The notes under the pieces: model-generated | The model's input: only the letters and a program-made list of their open reading frames with translations | The model's database searches: none | What the model was told of the DNA's origin: nothing | Position numbers and translations under genes: made by a program | In this document: positions 28,596 to 40,295 of the stretch, piece by piece | How positions within the stretch are numbered: position 1 is the stretch's first letter | How the letters are laid out: the number at the start of each line of letters is the position of its first letter | Source of the DNA: Limanda limanda | Lineage: Eukaryota > Chordata > Actinopteri > Pleuronectiformes > Pleuronectidae | NCBI RefSeq assembly: GCF_963576545.1 | Contig: NC_083648.1 | Span: 10,527,739-10,591,738 of the forward strand | Reading direction: 5' to 3' | Length of the DNA: 64,000 bases

Positions 28596-30827
28596 TAATT
28601 AAGCCCCACATTGACACTTTGATCCCCTTGATTGTGCATTTGACTGGGCTGGAGATCAGCTACAGTCACACCACTGCCCCCCCCTCCACTCCACTCCAAC
28701 CCTCCTCCCAACCTGTAACAACCCCCCCCCCACCACCACAACCAGCCCTTCAAAAAAAATCTCCGTAGATAAAGGTGGCGATTGGTTATCTGGTCAGAAG
28801 TTTCCCTGATACTGAGGGAAATTGGCCCTGGACTCTATGTAATGTTTGAGATAAGAGCGGCAGCGTTTACAGTCAAGACGGCTCAGAGGGGGATTTCTTT
28901 TTAAATCTGTAAATCGACCTGCAGATTAGCCGGGTTCTGCCGGGAATTACACTAATCTACATTTAAAAAAACCAAGAGCGCACACTGAGATCAAATAGAA
29001 ATGTCATGTTGTTTTGTGACAGGCCACTTTTCAAAAGTTCTGTTATGAGGGTTTCAGCAGGTTTTAGCAAGTTAAATGAAAGACTTTTAAAGACCATAAT
29101 GAGTGAAATTTAAGACCAATGTCAAGGACGTCCGATGTGATGAGAAGGAATATCAGAGTCAAACAAGTACTTAGATAATTGAAGATGAAGTGAAGTAGCG
29201 TAGAGAATTACCCTGGAAACGCCACATTATCTCACATGCTACGGGTGGGAGTTGTCTTTCCGACCGCCGATACGATCGCACTGAGATAAAACTCTGATCG
29301 GGCTGATTGTATCAGTTATCTGTTCCACTTCGCTTTTGAAATAAATTAAGTTTTAAATACTAAGGCCTGAGAATTTTGATTGAATTTTAGAATTTTTTAA
29401 GATCCCATGAAAACCCTATATTTCATGTTGTGCATTAATAAAATGGAAAATGAAACTTGTGTTTTCTTAATAAGTGAAATTTATCTATAAAAGAGCTGCA
29501 ACACAATAAAAAAAATCAATATCATGAAATGTTTTATCAGTAACATGAGCGTCTCTCAGACGGATGGACTGAGAGATACAGTGTCTGTTAAACTGTGGCT
29601 TCCCCTCAGCGCTGCTCTCTGATTGAGCGGGGGGGCTTGGAAGTGTCACCCTGACATTATTCCAGTTGGACCAAAGCCTCGGCAATTTTCTACCCAACGC
29701 AGCGAGAAGGTCTGGCTCACCGTGTCATCTTGTATCATTTGCAGGTAAAGAGGATAATGTGAGGATGCTGACCCGTGCTGGAAAGCCCTCATGTAATCAC
29801 GAGTGATTACTAATCAATGTGTCAATTACTCCCTTTGGTCACAGCCGGGACGTTTAGGAACGATCCTTACTGCTACTGTGCAAGGATATATAAAATGAGA
29901 AATAAAACAATAATAATAAAGAGAATAAAGGGAAATCACAATGAAAGAAAAAAAATCATGTTACTGATTATATAATACTAAATAACAGAATATGAAATCA
30001 CCTATGAGAAAAAATCAGACCGAAGAAAATTACGTCTCCTGGGACACCTGATGAAATCTTCATCAAATGAATGGTTATCGACGCTGATTGTATGGATGAG
30101 CATGAATGAACCTTTATGAGGGAACACCACCCACACACAATTATGAGCAATAATAATAATATTCCAGCTTAGACCAAATGCTTTTATATTAAATGGCACA
30201 ATCCAGGATTGAAGATTGAAGATTATTAAAGAAACTGATCACAGAACTGGAATCATCAAACTGGTGAGTTCAAACACGAGAAATAAAACTAGACAATAAC
30301 TGATTTTAATGTGGTTTATGTGTTATTGTAAGTTTAGTCAATATATCAGCGTTTACACACTTAATTAAAATAAGCCTTTATTAACAGTTATAATCATTTG
30401 AGTAACATATAATTGTTTTTTAATTAACTGTGTTTATTCAATTACGCAAATGTACCTACAATTAAATTAATGCATTTGCCTTTAAAACATTAAACCTGAA
30501 TATTATTATATAGAGCTCAGTAATTTACACAAACAGGTAAATGTCTTTGCTAATAACGATATAATGTTGGTTAACAGCCTGGCCTCCTTCTCTCTGCTTG
30601 TACTGGCATCGAGGTACTATGTTATCCTGTGTTATAGCGCCATCTAGTGGTCACATTGGCACATTTCTAAATCCAGCGTTCCAGCGACACTGATTAATTC
30701 TTTGGCCTTTACACAGATTCAATCTTTACAACAGCGAATATCAGAGGAAGACAAATAACACCATAGAGTGATTTACTTACCGAGGGGGAAAGGGGGGGAA
30801 CTGGGAGAAAAACAAAGATGTGCTCAC

Positions 30828-30911
30828 CTGTTTGATCGGTATGGCTCTTCCACTGCCTATGCTGTCTGTTTTACTGTCAACGCTCTTTGCTTGTTCACTG
30901 GCTTTCCGTGA
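30828..30911 (-). CDS. agap3: agap3 exon: linker before PH domain
   Basis: The exon is 84 nt (28 codons), phase 0 at both ends. It encodes SRKASEQAKSVDSKTDSIGS then GRAIPIKQ. DSIGSGRAIPIKQ is strictly conserved in AGAP1/AGAP3 immediately before the PH domain. The middle (ASEQAKSVDSK) is shorter and differs from the mammalian form (DLDREKK type). The acceptor is cttgcag|TCAC and the donor AAACAG|gtgagc. It is mutually exclusive in reading terms with the terminal exon at 34,363-34,497. Confidence 0.93.
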
Positions 30912-31850
30912 CTGCAAGGAAACAAGAGAGTCAAGTCAGCAACTGAAGCGACACACCCGCGACGAGGCAGAGTGGGAGTCTGGGTGTGAGTGAGGGGAGT
31001 GTTGGGGTGTGCGTGTGTGTGTGGGAGAGAGAGAGAGCGACTGGGGGTCAGCGGAGTGAGGTGGGGAGAGGTTGGTTGTGTTTTCTCAGTACTTGTGGAG
31101 AAACTGGACGTTGGCAAAATAAAAAGAAGCTCGAAAAATGAACAGACAAGCAGACCAGCGGAACAAACAGCGGTAACATCGACGTGCAAGTTCAAAACAG
31201 AGGAACTTAAAAAAGAGACCAAACCAAGACCACACTAGACACATCTCAACACAGAGGACGACCACACATTGAGTCATGACTCAGCCCTGAAACCCTGAGC
31301 TGGATCCGTCCAGCTCTGATTGAGACCCAGAGCAGGGGGGGGGCCCTTAGTGGACCCCTGCAGACCAGCTGCTGCTACACCCAGAGCAACATCAGTACAG
31401 ATGCACTGATTCAAGGCTTTTGTAGCCCGGTGCATTAGTTACAAGTCACAACAGGTTAGAGGGAGAGAAGGGGAGAATGGTTATTTTGAAGCAGACGACT
31501 TGACTGCACGTAGCTTCCTCTGACCTGCAAAACCTGCTGGGACAGGAAGTTCATTTGCAAATGCAAAAACCATTGGAACGTCACAAAAATGCAACAAAAC
31601 CAAAACAGGTTAAGTTTCGTTGCAGGAAAAACAAAGTGGTTAGACAGTCAATAAATTCAAATTGCATGGTTATAAATCAGGTTAACCTTCCCACCCCGAC
31701 ACAGATAAGGAGATGAGGAACAGGCAGGGACAGACATGAGGGTTGATGGTCTCACTCAGATCATGAGAAATGTCCAGTCACCAATGGAGAAGAGGTAGAG
31801 TCTGAGTTCAAGTAAACCAACTCTGGTGTTGACCATTTTTTTTCCAACAT

Positions 31851-31856
31851 TTTATT
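31851..31856 (-). terminator. candidate poly(A) signal for short isoform
   Basis: AATAAA on the minus strand, set in an A-rich stretch and followed by GTTGGTTT-type GU-rich sequence within 40 nt. It is a candidate end of the alternative-exon transcript; an internal signal at 34,042-34,047 is the main competitor. Confidence 0.4.
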
Positions 31857-32723
31857 TTTTTTAATGATGACTTGTTTAGCTTCTATACAGACACCATACA
31901 AAGCAAGTCACAAATTCACTTCAAAATATTCAACAGATTGACCCAAACATTGCAGTTCCCACAAAATATAGGATGGACAATAAAGGCATTATTTCATATA
32001 TTCCTTATATGTATGTACTTTTTATAGAGTACCATTGTAAATAAAATACAATACAAGATATACAGCAGTCTATAGTTGTCAATCCGTTCATGATAGAAAA
32101 AAGCGATTATGCAAGAGTTCATAATCTCTGTACCAAACCTAAATCAAACCCAAATAAACAAAGGAAAGGAAAGGAAAAGAAGAGAATGTGCAAAGGAAAT
32201 AAATAAATTGAAATAAATAAAATAGGAAAACAAAGGTTAACGGTTAACTACATTCATACAAGTCGGTGCAACCCAGGTTTCATTTGTTGGCAACTTTTCA
32301 ATATAATATCTCTGACACACCCTGACACACTATGTTTTTATGAAGGCCTTCATAAAATAACCCCAAGTTACTCTAATCTAAAATACCTCTATGATAAACA
32401 CATTTGTACCACATTTTTTCTTTTTCCATTCAATACTTCAATACTCTCTGGAAAGTAAGAATGACTCAAAGAACACAACAAAGTAAAACAGACCAAAGTA
32501 ATGTCGGAAAATCTAGAAGGAAGAATAAAAAACAAAAATAAAAACTTGGCACCTCTAGTCCTTGAGTCCTCATTTATGGCAAAAGGCAGTGTGATGTCAT
32601 GTTAGGAACGGTTGTGTCCTTTTGGCTGGATAACAGTTCCAAGAGTGACTTGAGTGTACAGCGTGGGTTACTTGTTTCTTATGGGATGTCTGAATGACAG
32701 TCGGGTGGGGTTGGGGGTTGGGG

Positions 32724-32782
32724 GGGCAAAGGGTGGACGGGGGTGGGCAAAGGGTGGACGGGGGGCAAAGGGGTGGACGGGG
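32724..32782 (+). repeat. G-rich minisatellite, ~20-bp unit, three copies
   Basis: The unit gggcaaagggtggacggg is repeated three times with small length changes, inside the putative 3' UTR (C-rich on the transcript strand). Confidence 0.8.
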
Positions 32783-34283
32783 CGTTTCCAGGAGAGTCCC
32801 TACAGTCTGTCTCGCGTGGTGACACTTGGACAGTCTACGTTGAGTGCGCTCAAACACTCCCGCATGGACCCGACTTAAGCCTATGGATTCCATATAGTGC
32901 GAGCTCTATGCATTACCCTAAGTGCAAGACAGCAGCGAGGGCGAAGCAGCGACGAGCTCTAAGTCCTCAATCAATAACCTCCTCTCTATCAGGACTGGCA
33001 AAGCAGGGGGACTCTTTTGTTTTTAAAAACCATCATGCTCTTCTAATTCGGAAGGAGGTGGAAAGCCCTTTTTGTTGAAGAAAGGTTGGAAACAGTAGCA
33101 CAAATCTGCAAATATTGAAAAACAGTGTCAAATGGTTATTTTTTTTTTTTTTAGTTTTTTTTTGCTTTTATTTTTGAGATCCACTAACAAGTAAAGGAAC
33201 TCGAAAATATGGAATGGGGTAAACACGGAATGGCGGACATTAATAATTGAATATTAATGAATGAGTTGGATGGATTTAAGTATAAAAAACGTTGGAGTAT
33301 TTTCTCTAAATTCCTCGACAGTGTGCTTTTCAACACGAAAAGGGACGGACAGCCTGAAGACGTCAGGAGACCACAGACAAGTTTACAAAACAGATCTAAG
33401 AGGTTTTGACCATGGAAGCACTAGGAAAGAATAATGCGTACTGTGCTGACACCTAGTGGCCGAGGACAGACATGGTATAAAACTGGCTTGAAATGACTGG
33501 CTGGGGTGAGATTGATTTGTGAGTTCGGTGAAAAGACAAGAGTGAGAAGATCTTCTGTAGTAAAGCTTCGGGTTTTAATACTTAAATAAAAGAAAAAGAA
33601 AAAAAGAAACTATTTTACCTTCAAAAATGATTCGGACATTTTCAAGGGGCTTTTCTGTTAAACTACATCTGAAGCTTTTGTTGACAGATTACATTCAGGC
33701 CGAAAACCAGAAGCAGACGGTGTTGAACCAATTAAACTGAACGTCGCAAAGGATTTTATAACTTCAAGAGTCCCAATGCCAGCGCAGAGAAATTTGACTT
33801 TATATCTGAATACATTTGGACGACTTGTAGCAATTTTCTCCTTCAACAAAGTTTCTTGGATGTCATGACTTGTGTGAGTCTGTTACTGGTCCGACAAAGC
33901 TCATCTACTGATGACATTAAGGCATATTTTCTTTCATTCAGAACTCCTCTCCAAAAAATCAACAGAGAGTGATGTACTTACAAGAGCTTGGCTAGAAAAA
34001 ACGGATGGCAGCCAGCGGTCTTATCGGTGACTCGCGGGACTTTTATTTTGTAACACAGAGGCTGGATTTTTTTTTTCAGAATGGACAAAGCTATGACAGG
34101 GAAATCCTCGACAATCTTGTCTTGCTGAAATCTTTTTCTCTTTCTGTTGTTTGGTAAAACGGCAACAAAAAAAAAAGGGTCGGCATTGTGAGTCTTCCTC
34201 TCTCCTCAGCCCACCGCACTCTTCAAGTGTCACTGGAGAAATGTCGACATCGCCCTGTTCACTTTTCCTCCCCCGCCTCCTTC

Positions 34284-34341
34284 CTCAGCTTCCTCCTCCT
34301 CCTCTCCTCCCTCACCCTCCCTCCTCCTCCTCCTCCTCCTC
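34284..34341 (+). repeat. (TCC)n-rich tract
   Basis: Imperfect TCC/CTC repeat just after the stop of the alternative terminal exon; on the transcript strand it is (GGA)n. Confidence 0.85.
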
Positions 34342-34362
34342 CCACCCTCGGCTCGCCGCTCC

Positions 34363-34497
34363 TCAGAAGGTCATGAGCTGAAACTCCCGCTCGGCCTGCC
34401 ACTCTGGCACCCACACCGGGTAGGTGGCGTGCTTCGGCATCTCCATGATGCGGACGGGGAGAGGCTCATTTCTCTGGTGGACATGGTTAGTCACTAC
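34363..34497 (-). CDS. agap3: agap3 candidate alternative terminal exon (short, CRAG-like isoform)
   Basis: The exon opens after a pyrimidine-rich acceptor (ccccctgctag|GTAGTG) in phase 0 and reads 44 codons to TGA. The residues are VVTNHVHQRNEPLPVRIMEM, then PKHATYPVWVPEWQAEREFQ, then LMTF. The frame is ordinary, balanced protein sequence rather than repeat translation, and the phase matches the donor at 35,996. Joined to the GLD exons and the 40-codon first exon it gives an uninterrupted 349-residue product with the GTPase-like domain and the basic motif but no PH, ArfGAP or ankyrin parts. That is the architecture described for CRAG, the short AGAP3 splice form. I could not confirm identity of these 44 residues to a known CRAG tail. 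Confidence 0.72.
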   Translation of the reverse strand, partial: VVTNHVHQRNEPLPVRIMEMPKHATYPVWVPEWQAEREFQLMTF

Positions 34498-35995
34498 CTA
34501 GCAGGGGGAAGGGAGACAACAAGGGGAACTAGCACACAGCCTGTACTGCTCAGAGGCCACAGTGCATGCGGCTCCCACAGCAGCTGGGCTGACGGGGGTG
34601 AGGGCGGTGGGAGACAACGAGGAGGGAGGGGAATGGATTGGGAGGTGAGAGAGGGGGTTAGTTTGAAAGAGATGGCGGAGAGAAGGAGGCAGGAGATGGG
34701 AGACAGGGTCAGATTGCAACAGGAAGTAGGTGAGGAGGAGACAGGTGGAGGAGACAGGGGTGTTTGAGAGGATGGAAGGGAGACTATTAGGAGAGAAGGA
34801 ATCTCATGTAGCCTGATCTCCGTTTCATAGAGCAAAAAAAGTTCTGAAGAAAAACTAAAAAAAAACGGTAATAATGGGGATAAATTTGCTTTTGTAAAAC
34901 AAGAGTCGGTCGTCGAGTCACGTCGGGTTTGAAAATGCATTCGGAAGTTTTTTCAAACAAGCTCTTCACACGATTAATTAATAGATCTGAGGATTAACAA
35001 GGCCGTATGGTGGTAGGATTTCTTTTCTACAGACCTCCCTGAGCTTGGAGAGGCGGAGGTCCGGCTGCGTGAGATTCAAGGAAAAGTTTTAGCAGCAGAG
35101 AAGGAGGCTGGTGTAAGAGAGAGGAGGACGGAGGAGGAGGAGGAGGAGAGAGGGATGCACACTGGTAAGAAGAAGAAGAAGAGGGCTACGAGTAAAAGAC
35201 AAGCTTGGGACAGCTCAGGAAATTGAAGTGGTTAGTGCGCACATGTGCTTTTGGTTAGAGCAGAGGGAGAATACGACTGGACACGGGGTGTAGGGCAGGC
35301 AGACATGGGGGGGGGGGGGCACTGGTGTGGTAGTGAATCTCGCAGTCGGGCCAGAATAGACGTGAGTGGGGTGAGGATCGGGGGGGTTATCTAGACTCAG
35401 CGAGATGATGAGTGGGCGGTTCTATGTCAGAAGGTGCTGGCATGCATTATTAGCAGCATGTAAACGGGCCATATAGTTCTGGCTCTGGCTTTTTGACTTT
35501 AGCTTGGTCAGCAGAGACGAAGTTTGCAGTCTGTTGCTCCCCATAAGGGAAGTAACAGCAAAGTAAGAGTCTAGTACAAATAAGAGGGGGGTTGGGGGGG
35601 GGGGGTTAGACGGCGCAGAGGGCCCAGTTTGCTATGGCTGAGATGAGAAACTTAATCCATGGGCACTTACTACATCCAATTATAAAAGAAAAAGGACATG
35701 AGAAGAGTTGATGGTTTTTTTTCCACAGTGCTTTCTTTGATATTCCTTTGATCTTTTTTTATTTGGAACATTTTGGGGGAGCAAATATAATTTCTATGTA
35801 GTCTTTTTTATTTTTCTCCTTTGCCCGTGGTGCTGTGTGAACGAGACGTTTTCCATTTCCTCCGACGGAGGCAGGAGTGGTGGCTTGGGTGCGTTTCGAG
35901 CTACCTGTCTCCCTCTGGTGGACAAAGTGTGCCTGGCAACATGCCTCCTAGTAGTGAGAGTGGGTGTTGCTTTGCATCAGCTGTCGCATACTTAC

Positions 35996-36151
35996 TGTGA
36001 AAATGTTGGAGCGGCGCTTCGACTGCTTGCGGATGGGCGTGGGCGTGTTGGAGGCAGCTATGGTCTCAATGCGCATCTCCCGCTGGCTTATGCTGGGGGT
36101 GGAGGGAACAGAGGAGGAGTAGTCGCTGAACGCACCCCCACCATTGGCCGC
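35996..36151 (-). CDS. agap3: agap3 exon: Ser-rich linker with NLS-like motif; splice branch point
   Basis: The exon is 156 nt (52 codons), phase 0 at both ends. It encodes AANGGGAFSDYSSSVPSTPS, ISQREMRIETIAASNTPTPI and RKQSKRRSNIFT. RKQSKRR is a basic cluster that could act as a nuclear localisation signal, as reported for the short CRAG isoform of AGAP3. The donor is TTCACA|gtaagt. Because it leaves in phase 0 it can join either the phase-0 exon at 30,911 or the phase-0 terminal exon at 34,497, which makes it the branch point between full-length and short proteins. Confidence 0.94.
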
Positions 36152-36764
36152 CTGGGGAGAGAGGGAGATTAAGAGGAACCGACAGAGAGCAGAGGGAGAG
36201 AGAGAGCAGAGGGAGGGAGGGAGGGAGTGAGATTGAAAATCAGAAATGGAGAGTGAATAAAAACAAACAAGCAGTTTAGTTACGGACATATTTAATGTGG
36301 ACAAGATCTTTAAAAGGTCCAGTGTGTAGGATTCAGATGAAAGGATCTATTGGCAGAAATTGAATATAAAATAATCCTATTGACGTTTTCACGACTGTGT
36401 TTCATTTAAATTGTAAGAATTGTTTATATCTTTTTTTACCCTAGAATAGTCCTTTATATTTACATACTATATATTTACATCAGGAGCGAGTCTCCACTAC
36501 GGAGGACGCCATGTTTTTTACAGGAGCCCAGACTGGACAAACTAAACACCTTTTGAGTCTTTATTTCAACTGAAGGCTGCCACAGGTTCTCTGTCATGTT
36601 TGGAAGTGGAGGGTGACGTGACGGGTATTCAGCTGCAACATGACACTTCACCACTAGATGTCACTAAATTCTACACACTGAACCTTTAAGGGACACCTTT
36701 AAGGGTTATTTGGATTAAAGGTACATCAAAAGCACAGTTCTGTCTATGAACATTTCCCTCTCAC
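36152..36764 (-). other. agap3 intron occupied by a MITE
   Basis: A 613-bp intron, 373 bp of which is the short inverted-repeat element at 36,314-36,686. The rest is GA-rich sequence. Confidence 0.8.
36314..36686. mobile_element. MITE with Harbinger-like target duplication
   Basis: The left end aaggtccagtgtgtaggatt and the right end aattctacacactgaacctt are inverted copies with two mismatches over 20 bp. A TAA trinucleotide flanks both sides (36,311-36,313 and 36,687-36,689), which fits the TWA target duplication of PIF/Harbinger elements; a TTAA target cannot be fully excluded on the left. The 373-bp interior has no coding capacity. This end sequence is familiar from teleost genomes. Confidence 0.7.
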
Positions 36765-36892
36765 CTGGTTGATATGAACAGAGGGGATGGATGCAGCAGG
36801 GACTGATGAGTGGCTGGGAGAGTTAGGGAGAGATTTGCATGGACCAATAGACAGCTGCTGCTTTTTCCTCATGGCCACGACCTTCTGGGCAA
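36765..36892 (-). CDS. agap3: agap3 exon: linker after GTPase-like domain
   Basis: The exon is 128 nt, entering with two bases that complete a Val codon and leaving in phase 0. It encodes VAQKVVAMRKKQQLSIGPCK and then SLPNSPSHSSVPAASIPSVHINQ. The KSLPNSPSHSS stretch is the conserved Ser/Pro-rich start of the linker. PAASIPSVHINQ matches AGAP3; AGAP1 differs here. The acceptor is cctccag|TTGC and the donor CAACCAG|gtgaga. Confidence 0.94.
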
Positions 36893-37704
36893 CTGGAGGA
36901 GAGAGAGGCAAAGACACACGATGCTTTTGACTTCTCATTTGATCCAATAATAGCACTTTTATTGTGGTGAGAAATCATTGAGACTATAGATTTCAGCAAG
37001 GAATAAATACTGACTGACTTCAGGCAGCCTCTGTTATTTAAAAGTCAGACTATAGGCGTGTATAAACCTACACGGCCACTGGTTTTAATTATACACACAC
37101 AGGAGGGTGAAAAACCTGACGAGGACAAATGTGAATAACAAAATGAGAGCAGATGCTTGCATATTTAAAGGGGTCACTGAGAGGTTTTATGAGCGTACCT
37201 GTGGGTGATATCCAAACAACAACACACCCTCCACCAGCATCATCAAAATACCAAATGAGGGAATAATTAGAAGACTCGTGCTCATCCCTCCAGTAGATTC
37301 AGAGTCTGTGCCAAGTATCACTAAAGCTGCTCTGGCTTCAGTTTGTGCAGACAGTGTATCTCCTTGTGTGTGTGTGTGACACTTGTTTCCAAAACAGTGT
37401 TTTCTAGGTTGACCTCTGACTTGTTTTGTTTTCATGGGAAAACATGAAATACATGGTGAGGAGGGAAAAGAGCAAAAGGTGGATCAGCAATTGGAGAATG
37501 TTTAAAATATAAAATAGGACACAATCTGTTTGAAATGCTGCATTTGTTGAGAGCTCAGAACCCTAATGTAAAACATCCACTCTGGGTCTTTCTCAGATAT
37601 ATAGATTTTAGTCTTAGTTTTCAAATATGAGCCAATATGAAAACTTGTATCTTACAGAATAAATAAATAATCTTATTTTTTGAATTCAGGTTCTACATGT
37701 GAAT

Positions 37705-37868
37705 CCGCACAGTGATTAGTACTGTCGCCTCACGTGCCTCCACTGATCTCGTGGGTGCAGGTACTTCAGCTTACTCCCTCAGACCAGAGACAGACAGGGG
37801 TCAGGCTGATTGGAGACTCTAAATTGACCATATGCATGAAATGTGAGCATGAATGGTTGTTGGCCCAT
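37705..37868 (+). repeat. degenerate fish SINE-like interspersed repeat
   Basis: The order cagtgattagtactgtcgcc, tactccctcagaccag, attggagactctaaattgac, gcatgaatggttgtt follows a very common teleost repeat. The copy is short and eroded, and I see no clear target duplication. Confidence 0.5.
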
Positions 37869-38439
37869 AACCCTAAACATAATGGATGGAACTAAGTACT
37901 TTATACAGTATTTGGTTGTATTTGAGTTATTTCTAATAAAGAATCAATTGCATTTCTTTGCCATAAACATTTGATATGATGTCTTATAGGAATCAGCTGA
38001 TATATTGGTATTGGAAATGTTTTACTCCTACACATCCATATTGATCGTGCTCTTCTATTAAAAGTATTGAATCTCTTACATCATCGAAGGATCAATCTGC
38101 CTAATCTTATTTGGTCAGAGAATAATATTGATAATCAGTACATTTTGTCTAAGGAGACATCTGCCTGGTTTTTAGCTTACATGCTGAATTTCAATGACAT
38201 TTTCCTCCTTATGATATTATGGATTTTCACCCTGCTTAGTTTTCTAAACACACACACACAGGATATAAACAGCAGCTGTACCTGTGGGTAAACTACTGTG
38301 TGTGTGTGTGTTTTTGTGTGGATTCTACACAGCGTTTGCAAATGTCAGTCATGTCCACACTGGGCTGAAATCCAAAAGAAAACTATTTTCCATTTCCCCC
38401 CGAACAGAACGCTATCATGAACCATATTAATCCAATAAA

Positions 38440-39520
38440 GCACAGCAAAGTAAGCAAAGCTAATTCCAGTCAGACGCAGAAGCATCTGAGCACATTATCC
38501 CAACCACCTCGGGCCATTTGTTTTCCAGTCAGGTAGCGAGCAGCTCACTGCTAAATGGCTTATTCACATCTCCGGGGGGAGGGGGAAAAAAAGCTACCTC
38601 TATTTCCAAGAAGAGTAATCACACCATTTGTTTTTTTTTGTCTTTCACTCAGCTCTGCGGCGTGATGTTAACCAAATGAGACTATTGTCACCATCCGAAC
38701 AACCTGATTTGCCGGTTTGCAGTTGGTACGATCCGTCGTTTAATTCATGGCACACTCCAGTGAGGGGTGGAGTGGCGAGGGAGGGAGGAGATGTTTGGCG
38801 GGCGCGTGACGTGAATTAGCACCGAGGGGAAAGAGAGATGATTTGAAGTTGGGCCGACAGCTGGGACCATGATGCCCGGCTGCCTGCTGCGGCGCGGCGG
38901 GAAAAAGATACGGAAAAAGATAACGCACAGTGCAGAGCGACTTCTACCAGCAGACAGCCAACACTCCATCTCTTCTAATCATCTCAAAATGGGCTTCAGG
39001 AAACAATTAAGGCGGGGAGGGCGGGGAAGACAACACGTCTCTGCATCGACAGTCGATGAAATGCAAAGTGAACATTGTGTTGCATATTCAGATGTTGTGC
39101 GGCGGGATGACGAGCTCTCACAGGAGCCGCAGCCTTCAGGGGAGAATGTGCCACAGTTTAAGTAGCCGAGTTTCAAAATGACACTTTCATGACTTCAATT
39201 ATGGATTCCGGGGGAAAAAAGGAAGAAAGTTTTCAGATTCTTTTAAGAGACATTAAAAGTGAAATTCCCCATTTATCAGCAACTGCATATTAACCAGTCT
39301 CTCTCTCGCTTGGAGCGGCACATTTGTATGCAAACCTACATCATGGGTTTAGCTTCCATAATTACTTGTTGTAGTGTTTGACGATTGTATTGAATTTAAT
39401 TGAAAAAAGCAGCGGCAGAATTAATTGAAGTGAGCCTTTTAATGTCTCCTCAACTGTTCATAAAAGAACACTGCCAATCACAGCTGCTGAGCGGCAGCAC
39501 ACAGGGAATTAATGCATTTG
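38440..39520. promoter_or_regulatory. candidate conserved noncoding block
   Basis: Unique sequence with features such as ggcttattcacatctcc, ttcatgacttcaattatgg, aattaattgaagtgag and gggaattaatgcatttg. There are no repeats or exon signals. Regulatory role suspected only from texture. Confidence 0.22.
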
Positions 39521-40160
39521 AATAAACCTTCATGTGAGTGAAGGAAATGTATGTGACTCGGGAAACTCACAATAGTTAGAAGAACATGAAGGGAAACAAA
39601 TCACCAGCAGTGAATTTTAATACCTGCTCTACTCATGTTTAACAGACTGACGCAGAAGATTAGAACAAAAATGTTGATTAAACATTATATTGATGTGATA
39701 TTTTGTCAGAGGGGATAAGTGATTGATTGGCTGATAGCTTTTAACTCACCTATCTAGACTTGAGTTGAACAAATCCTGTATCCTGGGTGTGGCTTTGTCA
39801 AGAAATCAACCTACAATATTTAAATTTTTCTGAAATAAGACTGATAAAAATGTATGATGGTGATCAGTTAATAAACACAGCCTTTGGTTCAACTGCCTTT
39901 GCAATGAGGGACCTGGCCTGGAAATAAGGTACTAAACTGAAAACTCGGACTGTAACCGAATAAGAATCAGTATAGATAATCTGTCAATAACCTCTTTGAT
40001 GAATTGGTTTTGTCTGTAAATATTACGGAACATCCTCCAGCTTGATTGAACTTAAGGAGACTGGTTGGTCAGAGTGGAGGTACGTGCTCTACTAAAAGCC
40101 TCCACCTTGTTGTTTCCCATCTATCACAAGTCGACCCCATCAGACGCCCCCCCCTCTCAC

Positions 40161-40295
40161 CGTCCTGGAAGACTCTCTCCACATTCAGGCCGTAGGTGGA
40201 GCAGGTCTCGTAGTAAGTGCAGCGCTTCAGGTCATTTGACAACTTCCTGGCCCGCGAGTCATCGATCACTCGGGGGTTGGCAGCACTGATTGCAT
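40161..40295 (-). CDS. agap3: agap3 exon: end of GTPase-like domain
   Basis: The exon is 135 nt, entering in phase 1 (G|AT gives Asp) and leaving in phase 1. It encodes [20 protein letters not shown], then [35 protein letters not shown] is the family's counterpart of the G5 SAK region and the C-terminal helix. The borders are cctctcag|ATGC and GGACG|gtgaga. Confidence 0.95.

Larger units (their letters stand above)
31830..34362 (-). other. putative 3' UTR of the short agap3 isoform
   Basis: The stretch directly after the TGA at 34,363 has no further coding signal and looks like 3' UTR on the minus strand: GGA repeats near the stop, then AU-rich sequence. A minus-strand AATAAA at 31,851-31,856 is followed by GU-rich sequence, which would end the transcript near 31,830. 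An earlier AATAAA at 34,042-34,047 could give a short UTR form. A C-rich minisatellite lies inside (32,724-32,782). The extent is an inference from base pattern and poly(A) motifs only. Confidence 0.45.
30912..35995 (-). other. agap3 intron containing the alternative terminal exon
   Basis: In full-length transcripts this 5.1-kb stretch is removed. It contains the terminal exon at 34,363-34,497 and its putative 3' UTR. The remaining parts (30,912-31,830 and 34,498-35,995) hold GA-rich and G-run sequence (for example 35,308-35,320 and 35,587-35,605) and no other exon. Confidence 0.75.
36893..40160 (-). other. agap3 intron after GTPase-like domain
   Basis: Contains a degenerate SINE-like copy (37,705-37,868), and unique sequence at about 38,440-39,520 with ATTA cores and no coding frame. 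Small ORFs are not supported. Confidence 0.7.

Noticed and set aside
28067..28753. 228-codon minus-strand ORF and overlapping 117/140-codon ORFs
   Set aside because: They are translations of CA/GT arrays and G-runs (Thr-His repeats); no domain, splice or conservation signal.
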